A stretch of 64,000 nucleotides of DNA. Origin: Romanomermis culicivorax (Eukaryota; Nematoda; Enoplea; Mermithida; Mermithidae). The notes below the pieces were generated by a model. It made no database searches, was not told the origin of the DNA, and saw nothing but the letters and a program-made list of their open reading frames with translations. The position numbers were made by a program, and so were the translations under genes. Location of the stretch: positions 1 to 64,000 of the forward strand of contig CAWUHX010000067.1 in assembly GCA_963922205.1 (NCBI GenBank), written 5' to 3'. Numbering within the stretch: position 1 is the first letter of the stretch; each line of letters begins with the position of its first letter. Below, in pieces: positions 36,001 through 48,683 of this stretch.

Positions 36001-38178
36001 TGCTACTTGCTTTCCGCATTCATAATTTGGAGGCATTTCAAGAAAAAGAGACTATAGGTATCGATTGATGTTAAATTTGCTGCGTTTTGGAACACGAAAG
36101 TTTCTCTTTTCTTCGAGAAATCCCACTACAGTTTTTAGGTGTGGTCTGGGAACAGGTTGTACTTGTAGCCTGTTTTCTCAGTAAATGCAGTATAATGCAT
36201 CAAAATGTGAGTAAATCAGCTTGGATATACCGTGAAAACGAGCCCTTTATCGTTTGTACCGTTTTTTAGGAATTTATCATTTTTTGGCAATATTCAGATT
36301 GCTCTGCTAGAAGTTTACTCAAATTGCAACTATAATCTGTCTTTTATTGAATAGTTGTAAATGAGAAAAATAAATGATAAAATTAGCATTGTCCTCTACA
36401 AACGTTTATACAAAACTTTTATCGTAGAATTTTGGCCACTCATTGGAACATTTTTCAAATAGGGATTTTTGCTGTAATTTTACGTCGATGTATTTTCACG
36501 AAATTTTCAGAAAGATCTTCTCGAGACGATTCAAAATATATGCACAATGAAAAAATGACTGTTTGAAAAATTTAATATGCAAATTAGGTGTAAATACAAA
36601 TTTCGGAGTCTGGCGTTGTAGTAGCACTGAAAAACAATCCGTTTGATGTCTATATCTATATATAAAATAGTGATGTGGCAAAACCCAACTGTTGTTATGA
36701 AATAATGTATGTCATTATGCAACCTTATGCAATTATGCAACCTATGTTCAAACATGTGTTGGGACACCCTGTTTCACGACTCAGTTTTTCGAGAATTTCT
36801 TAACGCCCCATGATTGAGAATTCTTGGAATTTTTTCAGCAATATGGCACATTTACTTGCGTCTACTGAGAATTTCAGACCTCAAGTGAAATTAACGGCTC
36901 TAAAAATTATCAAAAACATGAGTATTCGAAAGCTTTTCGAGCACACGGCTGATTAAGGTTTAACACACTTATAGGACATGAGGAGTCCCTGGGGCTTTAC
37001 GGGCCTGATAGTTCAGATTCCGCCCAGTCTGCGAAGCTTTCGCCCGAAGTTAGGTCCTTATGAAAGCTTTGCGAATTTATAATTTTATAGAATACAGAAA
37101 CTCTAAAGCAACTGACACAAGGTCTCACTTTGGAATTTCACCATAAGCTTGATACTCTATGACATGGTACGTCCAAAACACGGTTCCGCTCTAACACGTT
37201 CTAACGGTTCTAAAGGCGGATTCATACTTCATGCAGCGTCCAGCATCCGAAAAAAGTCTATTTTTAGATTTTTGATCCGGCAAGTCGTCCGGCATTCCGG
37301 CACCGGATGACGTCATTTTTTTCGGATTCCCACGCTGCTGTCCCATTTCCTTGCCGGAAGACTGGAATTTTGCCGGATCGGTAGAGTAGAAACAGTTTGT
37401 GCTTTTCCGGATGCTGGAAAGCATATTTTGTATGTAATTTTAAAAGAACCACGTGTTTAATTTGTTTTGCATATACAATTTCATACCTCTAAGAGGTCCG
37501 ACCAATTGGGGGGAGAGGGTAAACCGAAAATTTTGGGGTGGAGATCCCGAAATTTCCAAAATTTTGGGTAGAGGGGTCGAAACGACCTCAAAAAAGGGAA
37601 AAAAAAGGATGCCGGTCCGGCAAGTTGCCGGATGCCGGAAGCTAAAAATAACTTGCCGGACGCCGGATGAAGTATGAATCCGCCTTAAGTGACTTTTTCT
37701 TCAAAATTTTTGACTGCTCACCTAAGCATAACAAATAGTCCCTCCTGAACGGGAACCAAAATTGAGCTTTCAATGTGCATAAATGAATTTTCAAGCCAGG
37801 GAATAGACGAGTGAAGCCGCAGCTTTCCGTCGCCAAGGCGGCGAAGGCGCCCAAATTGATAATGCCGTGCGGATGCAAGGCGAAAATGTAATTCCTATCC
37901 GGCGGCAAATCCTCAGTTTTGACCAAAGTAGCGGGGAAATATTCCGAATAATATCGCCACCAGGACCAATTCCTGAACCAAAGTTTTTGCCTTGAACCGC
38001 TACTGGCCGTTTTTCTATCATAGACCATCCAGGTGAAATATAAAATTGTCAAAAACCAATATTTTGTGAAGATGAGGACGTAAATTGGCAGAAACAACGT
38101 TACCAAAGGCGAAGTAATCAAAACGAAAACTACTTGAAGCACCATAAAATGGCTTATAAATGCATCGAATACTGGCAT
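33004..38178 (-). CDS. DGAT2/MOGAT-family acyltransferase B (5 exons, intact)
   Basis: Exons in gene order: 38178-37722, 35532-35358, 34651-34561, 33323-33218 and 33158-33004; all junctions are GT/AG with compatible phases and the product has 327 residues, a normal family length. An N-terminal hydrophobic hairpin (about 10-52) is followed by YFPATLVKT and HPHG (102-105). Exon 2 carries GGAREALNARPG and KGFIKLAL. Exon 3 has [13 protein letters not shown]. Exon 4 gives RERMG and QRPVRVV, and exon 5 PITVV and LHELYSEKLTLLFDEHK. The enzyme is expected in the ER membrane, making di- or triacylglycerol or wax esters; substrate not inferable. It is a paralogue of the 3.7-10.9 kb gene, sharing 175- and 91-nt exons but with the first two exons fused. 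It lacks the extra C-terminal hydrophobic tail. Confidence 0.9.
33324..34560 (-). other. Intron 3 of acyltransferase B
   Basis: 1237 bp of AT-rich sequence. A 117-codon minus-strand frame at 33214-33567 overlaps exon 4 in another phase and is not judged real. Nothing else recognised. Confidence 0.5.
34840..35075. repeat. TATAGTCTG-family MITE, degraded
   Basis: Begins GTCTGTTTTTCTTGAAACGCTT and ends TTGTAAGCATTTCATGAAAAAGC; its internal segment TCAAGTACTATTTCATATTT is shared with 28.3 kb. Lies in intron 2 of acyltransferase B. Confidence 0.5.
35807..36057. mobile_element. TATAGTCTG-family MITE copy
   Basis: Inverted ends CTATAGTCTGTTTTTT and AAAAAGAGACTATAG, about 250 bp. Lies in intron 1 of acyltransferase B. 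Confidence 0.65.
37214..37685. mobile_element. Harbinger-like MITE with GCCGGA words
   Basis: Inverted ends AGGCGGATTCATACTTCAT and ATGAAGTATGAATCCGCCT are perfect over 19 bp, with TAA on both sides (37211-37213 and 37686-37688), a 3-bp duplication as in PIF/Harbinger elements. The interior repeats TTGCCGGA/TCCGGCAA many times. A truncated G-rich element starting CATACCTCTAAGAGG (37483) is nested inside. It ends 36 bp from exon 1 of acyltransferase B. Confidence 0.75.
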
Positions 38179-39884
38179 TGTAATTTTTTCAATTCTAAGC
38201 TAGATACGGAAATCAATTACGCAGTAGACAACATAAATGTTTTTAATTAGCTATTTGAAAGACAAAATACTCAATGCTTGTATTGTTGAAAAATCGATTA
38301 TATATACTAAGGAAGCATCATATGATTGAACTTCATCTTCACATTTCCATCCGGAAATCTGTAGTCGATTTTTTATAAAATGACAGAAATACGCACTGAC
38401 TTGAAAATGTTTGTAAATAATAACAGTAGAAGGTTACATATATATTCACGTTTTTCCACGTCACATAAGACTGAAAATTTGTGAGCACACTCAAACAATC
38501 TTCAGGAATTTTTTTAGTGAAAAATTCCACTGTAAAATCTTTGTATAAACGTTCTTGATGACAGTGTTAATTCTTGTCATTTTTTGATTTACAAGCATTT
38601 TATCAAAAAAAGTGTATGCTATTTCATATTTTTACAATTCTCTTCTAAACCATAAATGAACTTAAGATTTGTGACCTTACTCAGCTAACCTTTGACATGC
38701 ATTAACATAATGTAAAATAAAAGCTTTTGACGGCGTCTTTCTCATTTTTCAATTAACGAGCATTTCATAAAAAACAGATTATAGTCGGAAAATCTTACAA
38801 ATTTTCAGTTCCACATAACGCGTCGTTGGACAAAAAAAGACAAAAAATTAACATGGTACTTGCGTTCCGTTAAGTCTAGAAGAATTTTAAGAACAAAGAG
38901 AAGAAACATATTTTTTCCCTCAGGAGAATTTAGGTTCATAAGAACGTTCGACACTGCTTGAGATTCAGGTTCACTATCACGGAAACCATTTTGCTACCTG
39001 CTTATCACTCTGTTCGAACAAAAATACATCCATCAAAGATTATCTGTATTGAAATTAAATCATGTTGAAAAAACATATCCACTGAATATCGACCTTCAAT
39101 GGGTACAGACCTTGTTCATGCACATGAAAATGTCAACTTTGTCACACTGATTAATTTTTGTTGCTTTTTCAGGTGTTTTAGCCAATACTGATCAGAATTA
39201 ACAGACCTCAGTGCTTCATATCTTGCACTATAAAGTGAATAAATGTAAGTCATCAATCATCCGCCTAGGTTAACCATGAGTTGCACTTTGATAATGAATT
39301 TTAAATGAGATTGCAGACTTTAGGGACGTACATCAAGTTTGATTCTATATGTGAAAATAAAGATTCGATCGAACACAGGAGCTGTTCTTCAAAGAAATGC
39401 ATGAAAAATTTCATTACCCTGCTGTAAATTCCTGTGAAGCTATAATGGAAGCTTTTTGTCGATCTTAATCAAAATACAAAATAGGACAAGAATGAGTTGC
39501 TAGAATGACCAGTCTCAACCTCACAACATTGTTACTAAATTTGATTGTCCGTCCCTTTGTGAACACAAAGAATTATAGCCTGTTTTTTGTAGAACGCTAG
39601 TAAATTGAAAAATGACAAAAATTAATACTGTCGTCAAAATAGATCACAGTATGCGTTTAAGAACATATTTACTCAAATTTGTTTGAAAGTTAGTCACGAA
39701 TACTTACAAATTTTTAGTTCTATGTGACATATAGTCTAGCAGAAATCGTAGTACTTGCTTTCCAGTGTTAATATTTACAATCATTTCAAGAAAAGCAGAT
39801 TATAGCTTTTATCATTGCCAAAATTCAAGAAGTTTTAGCTTAATGATTTAGATTCAAAAATATTAAAACCTGAACAATCAGAGA
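38179..39884. repeat. Region upstream of acyltransferase B with repeat remnants
   Basis: Presumed promoter just above 38178. At least three TATAGTCTG-family copies or halves are present (about 38351-38612, 38613-38790, 39573-39805), the last with ends TTATAGCCTGTTTTTTG and AAAAGCAGATTATAG. No coding exon recognised. Confidence 0.5.
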
Positions 39885-40700
39885 TCAATTTTTTTCCACT
39901 TTTTTTCCAAATAAGCCATATTGAGTAAAAAGATGATCATGCGAATAATGAAACACCTGCGTACAATGACACATTTTTTCTCTAATTGACTGTAGCAGTT
40001 GAGAGAAGAACTTGAGAAGAAAAGATCTAGGCATATTGCGCAGGTTTATCAAGGACTTCAACGGATTATTTCGCATTTCAAACGCTCACTCGAAAATGAA
40101 TGGTAATATTCCATGATAACGTCACATCACAGTTTGCGATAATAAACGAAAAACGTGTGACCAAATGCATTGAAAAAATTTATTTCCCAGCCAAATCAGA
40201 ATTGAAAATTTGATAAGAGAAAAGTGACAAACATTCGTCTTTTCGGAAATACTTACTAACTAAAAAGGCTGATTATGAAAATAACGGTTACAATCAAACA
40301 AATAATTAGGTCAGTGGAAAAAATTAATGGTTTCCATATCGCTCGCAACTCATCACTTTTATTGACTCCTACTAAAAGTAATTTCAGCATTTTTCACACA
40401 ACGTCTAGCGTTACATGCTGCAGTGCATTTTCAAAAAAACTATTCAAAATTGACAGTAGTCAAGATTCCCCGGCGTTTTGATGTGGTGAATACAAAGCCG
40501 TCGTCTATATCGTCCGAATGAGACTCCGGCACAGAATTCATGCAAATAGTAAACAACCTGCGTACAATAGCTGAGAGAGAGAGACAGAGAAAGAGAATAA
40601 GAGCATCACCTCTCGGCATACGGCGCAGATTCATTATCTGCTCACGGATTTCTACGGCTTATTTTGCATTCCTGGGTTCACCTGAAAATAAATGGGCGTA
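39885..40700 (-). other. Tandemly duplicated exon-like segments of unknown protein
   Basis: Two related stretches (39.98-40.11 and 40.58-40.69 kb) both encode a peptide like NLRRMPR / NLRNMPR on the minus strand, preceded by similar AATGCRAAATAA sequence. In the right copy a possible exon ending CCGAGAG is followed by a 40-nt intron (GTGATG to CTCTCAG) and an exon that reads in frame to a stop near 40447 through SHSDDIDDGF. The left copy is disrupted. No family recognised; it could be the 3' end of a decayed gene. Confidence 0.25.
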
Positions 40701-41261
40701 TAGTTGCGAGAAAACTATATTATTTATGCTGTTTGTTTATCTGTCGGAAGTTCATACTACGTAGCAGAGAAACGCAAGCTGCCTGGCTTTAGTTGGGGAA
40801 ATTATGTTTTTTTCATTATTTTTCAATGGAGAAAATCGATGGTTATGTTATTCGTAAATTACACTTAACAAACGTTGAAAATGAGATTTAGGAGGTTTGA
40901 AAAATCGGTCATGGAGGATCAGGGCCATGAATAGCTACAGCTTGTGTAAAAATATGTCCACGTTCATTTTAAGTTTTTCATCTGAAAATGTACCTCATTT
41001 CATTATTATAACTCATTTTGGTATACTATAGGATAACAACTCAGCATACTTTAGACACACAGCGTCAATCCCAATAAATCTTTGAGACGAGTGTTCTTAA
41101 AATATCTTTTTCGTGTTCGATAGCAATGCATTATGAAATTATGGATGCTTTAGGATTGTTGTTTGTCATTTCTGAAACTCAAGTGCGTACGTGCAGGACA
41201 ACATACTCAAGATAGGAATATGTTACGGTAAGATATGCGACATGAAATTTATTTTTAGATA
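40701..41261. other. Noncoding stretch
   Basis: Nothing recognised between the exon-like segments and the nested transposon block; AT-rich with no long frame. Confidence 0.4.
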
Positions 41262-42404
41262 TTTTTAAGCACTGTTTTTTTCCTACGAACTTTTTTCCAC
41301 ACATGTGGAAAGAGGTCAATTTTTTTTCGTCTCAAAATCCTCGTTTTTTTCGCTTGAAAATGCTCATGAACACTTTATTTAAGTGTTTTTGAGCTTCTTA
41401 AAGTATTCTGATAATCATTCTGATCCAGTGTTTTTTTGTGCACGGACATTTGTGCCAATTGGCATGGCACAAAGGGCCAAAAAAATTTGTTCCAATGGCA
41501 CAAAAGAAAATTTTCACCCTAAAAACGTAGTGAAAATCTCTAAAAATTCTTATGCCAAAAGTTTGATAGAAACACAGCACCAGGTTGGCAAAAACCAAAC
41601 TTTTGAATTTGGTTTTTTAGTGGTTTTTTATGTTTTTTTTAGTTTTTCTGTGGTTTTTTAGTGTTTTTTTCTGGTATAATTCTTTAGAATGTTTGGTACA
41701 TCAAATTAACTATGTAAAAAACTGCTGGAAGCTCCCTGTATCATCTTAGACTAGTTAGGGAGCCTTAAAATGGCAGCTAGAAGTATTAATCTTATCGGAA
41801 GTGTCATTATTTTATGCTATAGGAATAGTGGGCACATAAAAAAGGAACCATGAGTGAAGAACACAAGAAGAGTAAAAATGGAACAGAGCATGCGATATGT
41901 AAGGGGCAAATTCAAGGAAAAGAAGAAAGTTACAAATAAACAGAAATATACAATACACAATGTACGTAATCAAAACTCAAAAGAAATCAACTACAGAATT
42001 GCATCAATGCATCACATATATACATATATGCACAGAGAAGTTGAAATGACACAATTTTTAAGCATATTGTTTTCGATAAGAGGGTTTTCAATTGATATAT
42101 TATTACATATTTTATTAATATTACAAACTGCAGTTGAAGGTCACACATAGACATTTCAGATGTTTCCAAATTTTTGCTTTTCAAACCTGTCTGCGAGCTA
42201 TATAACTACAGCAAATGGGTCTTTTATATATACTATTCTCGCTTGCATGATAGATACATATTTTTGTACGATTTTTTCTACTTAGTAGCGACGTCAAGTC
42301 CCATAAAAATGAACCACTCAAAAGCTCCTCTCTTTGTTAACCTAAAGTATGCTTAACTGATCTGTATAAAATTTTATTATTGTTTTTTTTAAGAAAGAAA
42401 TTTA

Positions 42405-45141
42405 TTAAATGCGAATAAGTACAAGTGTAAATACGAATAATACAGAAAAGCTCATGGACGTGACAAAAGCACGTGCGAATTGAGCTTTAAAAAATGACTT
42501 ACTTTTGACCGAAAACGGCATGTTTTTTGAACAAATGATATCATTGGGTAAGGAATTCCAAACATCAATATTTCGCAAGCAAAAATCATGTTTTAAAGCA
42601 TTAGAGTTATATTTCGATTTATACAATTTAAATAAGTTGGATGTGCGATAATTGAACGGACTCAAGGTGAAAAATAAGTCAGGTGGAATAACTTTAATTT
42701 CAAAATTAAGAACATGTAAGATAAGTTGATACACGTATACGTCTAAATGCGAGGTCATCAAGGCCAGATTTGTCGAGTCGCTCTTTATAGCTTAAACCTT
42801 TATAACCAAAAAGTCTTTCTGTGAACCTTCGTTGAACTTTTTCTACCAATTTAGTATCCCTAACCATACAAGGATTCCAGAGTGGTGAACCATATTCCAG
42901 AATAGGGAGAACATAGGATTTGAAAGCCCTGGTTTTTAATTCATTGAAGTTAGAGTGAAAACATTTTAAGATCAAATTTGCCACCCTAGATGCTTTTTTA
43001 ACCACATAATTACAGTGGGCAGTTGCAGACAATTTTTCATTGAACATAACACTAAGATCCTTCATCTCTGAAACAAGTAGGAATCAGAAAATCGTTTATA
43101 TAATACTCAACTTTGGGGTTATTACTCCCAAAATGCAGAACAGAGCATTTTTCCAGAGAAATAGATAATTGCCATTTCAATGACCATTCATAAACTTTGA
43201 CAAGATCACCTTGTAGTACTTCAGCATTTTATGTGGCATTGAATATTTTTACATCATCAACAAAAAGATAAATTTCACTGCTAATACCATCAAATATATC
43301 ATTTATGAAAATTAAGAACAATGTTGGTCCCAATACACTACCCTGAGGAACCCCACTAGTAACCCAAATTGGATTAGAGAAACAATTGCCAATTTTTACT
43401 TGTTGAGTCCTATTAAATAAAAAACCATCTCAATAAAAAACCAGATATGCCATAGGAAGCTAATTTTCCGACCAGTTTTTCATTAGAAACAGTATCAAAT
43501 GCCTTTTGAAAATCGATATAAATTGAATCTGTTGCTACTTTTTTATCTAAATTTTTAGCCCATAATGTTTTACAACTTAAAAGCTGAAGAACACAAGATT
43601 TTTTCTTTCTAAATCCAAATTGTCTATCATTAAGAAAATTATTTGACTCAAATAAGCTATCAGGTCTACATTTATAATACTTTCCATAGCCTTGCATGAA
43701 ACACAACATAAAGAAACTGGTCTATAATTTTCTACCTTTGCTGGGTCTTTTTTTTGAAAATAGGTAACACATTTGATGTTTTCCAAATATCTGGTAATTG
43801 TCCAGTTCTGAATGATACTTCAAAAATTGTTCTCAAAGGTTCTGCCAAAACTAAATATAATTTTTTCAGAAAAAAGGCACACAGAGCATCAGGACCAAGA
43901 GACAGTGTAGGCTTCAAATATTTTAGAGTCAATAGGACTCTTGAGAAATCAAATTTGATCGATAAATCTTTATTTAACTGCTTTTGAGGATATTCAGGGA
44001 TTTTTTCATTGTCCAAGATGAATACAGATCCAAAATATTGGTTGAATATTTCACTTTTCATTTTATCATCAGTTATATCAGACTCACCAGAAACAATAAC
44101 AGGGATAGTGTGTCTCAACTGAGATTTATTATTGATAAATCTATAAAAATCCTTGATTGAATTCGATTTTAGCAAACATTCTTCCTTTCTAGCATAATAT
44201 TTGCTCATTGCAGTTTTCAAGACTTTAGAATTGTGTTTGAGTCTATTTTTGTTAGCATTACTACGATTTTTAACAAAATTTTTCCAGAAGTTTTTCTTTA
44301 GTGATTTTAATTTCAAAAGATACTTTGGCAAATTAGAGATTTTTGAGAATTTTTTCTTTTTGGGAACAAATTCCAGTATTAATTTCTTCATTGGTTCTAA
44401 AAAGACAAGATAGAAGTCATTGACAGTAATGCATTGTTCAAAAAAATCTGTCCAATTGACTTTTGCCAAATAGATTTGAAGAGATTCGTAATCAGCTTTC
44501 CTGAAATCGAATTTATCTTCATAAATAAGTTTATCCTTGATTCTAACATTGATACTAAAATTAACAGTACAATGGTCACTCGTAGAAAAATTTTCCCCTG
44601 TGTTGCAATTATTCACAAGACCAGGGAAATTACAGAATACTAAATCCAAAAAATTATGGCCACGAGTTGGTTTCATTACAAATTGCTCAAAACCATTTCT
44701 TGTCAAACAATTGTGCAATGGAAGGGTAAAATTGTCAAGATGAGAAGGATATCCATACTGTTTCAAAGATGGTAGATTAAAATCTCCAAGAATTATACAT
44801 TTAAAATTATCAGCAAGACAGAATTCGAAAAGCAGTATAAATTTACCCATAAGTTCAATGTCATATCTGGGTGGTCTATAACGGAGTATGCATTTAAGTT
44901 TGACACCAGTCAAAATAACTTCAAATGTTACAACATCGGGTAGAGATTTTTCAGGGGGTATTTTAGACACTTTAACCTTTAAATTTTTCGGATATACAGC
45001 AGCAATGCCACTTCCATTCTGACCTTTTCTATCACAGCATAATACCTCAGAATCGGCGTTAATACAAATGAGAGCATCTGGGATTTCATCATCAGATAAC
45101 CATGTTTCAGTTATGAAAATAATGTCAAATTTTAAGGACAT
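42405..45141 (-). pseudogene. LINE ORF2: APE endonuclease and reverse transcriptase, frameshifted
   Basis: The longest open part (45141-43732, 469 codons) holds the endonuclease motifs TETWLS, GDFNLP and SDHCTV, then the RT entry LPDIWKTSNVLPIFKK. After a frameshift come NYRPVSL, then FGFRKKKSC and YIDFQKAFDTVSN (43709-43413). The catalytic motif appears as LFVDDVKIF near 43250-43280. The thumb and C-terminus follow in two more frames (43065-42706 and 42761-42405, with RNIDVWNSLPNDII). At least three frame breaks make it inactive. Order and motifs fit CR1/jockey-type LINEs. Confidence 0.85.
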
Positions 45142-45272
45142 CAGTAAGTCATGAAATTCTATAAGCTTATTGACAATGCTACGGGCATTGAATAAAATGC
45201 ATTTTAGTTTTTTGATTCAATATTATTTCCATTTTTTCCTATTAAAAATTCTGAGTTAGATCCAGGGGCTAC

Positions 45273-46112
45273 TCATGCTGTATAAATACGAGGCTTTTGA
45301 ATTAGAATACCACGTGTATAGTCGATTTTCCAATTATGATCACCAGCTTTATGTTTATCATCAAGTTCCTTACGTAAATTTCGACCCTGCTCTCTTTCTG
45401 TGAATGTTAAATCTGGCCTAGCATGTATGCGGTTATTGTGATCAACTTCGTTCCGTTGGTTTTCATTCACAGCTTTGATCAACTCACTCTTTGCTGTCGA
45501 CGAAGTACATTTAACTTTAACGATATGTGGTAATTTAATATTACCACGCGTTATTTCTGGGCCAGAACGCCTAGCCCCTACAATGTCATTGACTGGAAAT
45601 CCTACCTCAAGCACAAAGGATTTAACATCCTCCAATATGGTTGAATCGTCGTCAGTTCAAAAGTTAAGCAGGACAGCGGTGTCCTTTTTCGCATCGGCCT
45701 CAATATTATTTTTGCCGACTGAGACGATCCAGTCAGTATTGATAAAAGGTGGCGAGGGCGATAATTCAGAATTCTTGGTGGTAAAATCGATGACAACTTG
45801 TTGAATTTCGTTCATTTTGGAGAGCAAATTTGACTCCATTTTCTTGATGTAATTTTCTAAATCGTTAAAACGTTTATTTAATTGAAGGAAATTCTTTGCC
45901 GTTCACAAGCTGATTGGACAAAAACAAAGTTGAGTGGAATCTTTAAGGCTGTCGTAATAGGCATCCGAAATATTTGCGCAAGTCGCATGGACCCAAAGTT
46001 GACAATAATCGCATTGTATTGCTCGATCATCTTTGTTGACAGTTTTTTTGCACAAAATGCATGGACAACCAAGTTGAGCCTGCGAACATGTTGTCGAATT
46101 TTTACATCCCAT
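45273..46112 (-). pseudogene. LINE ORF1 remnant with PHD finger
   Basis: The frame 46112-45903 carries CPCILCKKTV, IQCDYCQLWVHATC and a terminal CFC, the Cys4-His-Cys3 pattern of a PHD finger, known from ORF1 proteins of CR1-type LINEs. A separate frame at 45635-45273 is a basic, charged domain ending near the APE frame. Frames are interrupted between them. Confidence 0.65.
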
Positions 46113-48009
46113 GATAAATTCTTGACGTTGAAATTGAATAATAATAAACTAATCTTTTACAGATGATTGCAAGATGTCAGCTTGCCCTTAATATTTTGGG
46201 GTAAAAACCCGTCTCATTTATATTTTGAAATTTCGAGCTAAGAAAATTAAAAAGCTTACCGTAACAATAAATTCAGGATATTAAACTCAATCATGTTTTA
46301 TAACATTTTGATGATGATATGGATCAATTTATGTTACCCCCGTATGGTTGGAGTACACTCCACGAAAGATTTAGCGTCTACTTTTTTGTGAGCAAATTAT
46401 AGCAAAGTTGACTCATGAACTAAATGTGTCGTTGCAAGATGTATACAAAAGATATTGATTGATTTATATTACATACATCTTTTGAGTACGAAATGTATCA
46501 TAAAAATACGACTTTTTTCTACTTTGTAGTGGTCAATTCAACTAAATTAATTGTTTTGTTGATTTAGATAGACACCAATACATGCCTAGAAGATCGACTA
46601 ATGTGAAAACACAGTTTTCCAATGATTTTGGAAAAAAACCGAAAAACCAGAGATTTTCAAATTTTTTGTTTTTTTTTTAAAAACCAAAAAACCAAAGCCT
46701 TGCCAACCCTGCACCGCACTAATTTGCCTAAAAATCGTGCCTAGTCTAGTTTCCCTAATCACGTCAGTGAGATAAGAAAAACTGATTTAGAAAACGGTTT
46801 CTGCGATTTCAAAACAAATCGAATGCTGCGAGAATTCAGATATTTTTATGGACTTTGTCAGGAAGTTTAAGCTTTACTTTTCGGCTACAAATTTCTTCCT
46901 TTCTAACAACTTATGTAAAGATTGTGAATTAGGATGTCTTGTCTATAATTGCTTTCTCCTGAAAAAGCCAAGTCGAAAGTCGCGTCACGTAAATTTTTGG
47001 TTGTACCAACAACGTCAATTTTTCTGTTCCAATTAAACACCAAAAATGAAAGTTTCGGTTTTCAATTCAACTAAATGAACAGAGAACGTTGGCAATTTCT
47101 ATTCTTCCACCAATCATTGACAATCTCAAAGTCTGTTGCGATAATACATATATACTATTCGAATAGAATCCATTGCAGACGAATGAAAATAGTTAATATT
47201 AAACTCGTTGACTCGGCGCGGAGCGCCAAGAAAATTTTGCATTTTCAGTCCCTAAAATGACTAAAAATCAAGGAAATTTTGCCTTGGACTAGTCAAAAAA
47301 TTTGTGCCAATTGGCACAAACGCTCAAACTTTTTTGTGCCATTCAATTTTTTGTGTGTCAAAAACCATGTATTGGCACAAAAAAACACTGTTCTGATTAT
47401 ATCTCAAAAATTAGATTTAAATTGTGTTCATAAATCGTAATTTCTAGAAATTTATCATTCAAAAAGTTTTGAAACCATTATTTGTTCGTAACCTTTCATA
47501 AATTTGGCCGAAAAGCTATGAGTCAGAAGCGTAGAAATCTTCCAAAAATACTTCCATGAAGCCTTTGAATTCAATTTACGTTAACACAGGAACAAACGCT
47601 TCAAAAAGTTTAGAAAGTTGACGTGTTGATCTTTCTCAAAAAATCAATGAAGGAAAAAATGCGGATATCGTCATTAAAATATAAAGATATAATATTCAAT
47701 TTAAACATGAAATAATACGTTTAAGATGATGAAAACTATTAAAGATTAAATGGTAAGTGACGGTAGACATGCTAAAAGCCGCGCCTGAGCTTGGTAATAA
47801 ATAATAACAATTATTAAAGTTATAACCGGCGCGAGGAAATTTTGAGATTTGGACCTCCTAAAATGCATCTTTTCAATATGAAAACCCCAAATTTTTCTTC
47901 CACATTTGTGGAAAGACCTCAAAAATTTTTTTCACATTCCAGATTTTTTTGCACATTATAGTGCAAATGTGGAAAAAACAGTGTTTTTAAGACAAAGCAT
48001 TGCGGAGCA

Positions 48010-48583
48010 CAGTGTTTTTTTTGCTCAAAACTTTTTGCCCCATTTGAGGAAAACCCCCAAAAAAATTTTCCTTATGAGGAAAAATCAATTTTTTTAGTTT
48101 CCTTGCTCATACCTGTAAGAGGTCCGACCAGTTGGGGGGTGGGGTAAATCCTAAATTTTGGTATAGGGGGTCGAAAAAAGTCGAAAATTTTCCCCAAAAA
48201 AGCCAAAAACATACACTTTTTGCCAATTTTTTTCTAATTTTTCCTAACTGGGGGGGTTGGGTATATGGTTGGCCAAGTTGGGGGGACACACAGGATCAAA
48301 CGTTTATTCACAATATCTTGATAATTAAAAGCTATAAGCATTAGCTAGAATGACATTTTCTAGCCGCCCATTGGAATAACGTAGAAAAATTATTAAATTA
48401 TTAAAATTCGGTGCGAAACGCCGCTAAATTTCGACAATTTTCAGTTTTATAACGCGTAAAATGCATCTCCAGACAGGAAACCATCAACAAATTTTTCCTC
48501 AAAGTGTTGCCTAAGCACAAAAAAATTTTTCTCAATTTCAAAAAAAGTTCCTCAAAAATGGTCGATTGAGGAAAAAAACTGTG
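48010..48583. mobile_element. hAT-like MITE, CCTCA words
   Basis: Left end CAGTGTTTTTTTTGCTCA, right end TGAGGAAAAAAACTGTG, with flanks GCGGAGCA (48002-48009) and GCGGAGCG (48584-48591) agreeing at 7 of 8. A shorter relative of 13230-14515. A truncated G-rich element (48108-48290, starting CATACCTGTAAGAGG and lacking its right end) is nested within. Confidence 0.8.
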
Positions 48584-48683
48584 GCGGAGCGAGATCTTTT
48601 GTCAATTTGATTGGTCGAAAAATTTTATACTTTCAATTTGATTGGTCGAAAATTGTAGTCTACTCCTTCCCAATCCTGAGTCC

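Larger units (their letters stand above)
42370..46150 (-). mobile_element. CR1/jockey-like LINE, decayed
   Basis: Minus-strand non-LTR retrotransposon with, in order, a PHD-containing ORF1 remnant, an APE endonuclease, an RT and a C-terminal region, all on the same strand but broken into several frames. The 3' end near 42380 contains AATAAATTTC and an A run. It lies wholly inside the GTGCC-type element, so it inserted after that element. Confidence 0.8.
41426..47390. mobile_element. hAT-like element, GTGCC words, holding a LINE
   Basis: Inverted ends CAGTGTTTTTTTGTGC and GCACAAAAAAACACTG. The flanks TTCTGATC (41418-41425) and TTCTGATT (47391-47398) are a 7/8 target duplication, and the empty site is preserved at about 2650-2665. 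Subterminal palindrome TTTGTGCCAATTGGCACAAA lies near 47306-47325. The interior includes a LINE (about 42370-46150), the TGGCGC...GCGCCA hairpin near 47214-47229 and unassigned AT-rich DNA. No hAT transposase was found. Confidence 0.85.
41270..47983. mobile_element. Outer hAT-like MITE (CCACA words), split by a second element
   Basis: Left end CACTGTTTTTTTCC (41270), right end TGTGGAAAAAACAGTG (47983), flanked by identical TTTTTAAG (41262-41269 and 47984-47991). The two pieces 41270-41425 and 47391-47983 together align with the uninterrupted relative at 2480-3495, except that the latter holds a G-rich MITE. Confidence 0.85.

Noticed and set aside
41426-47390. Autonomous hAT element
   Set aside because: The only long frames inside belong to the nested LINE; no hAT dimerisation or catalytic motifs were seen.
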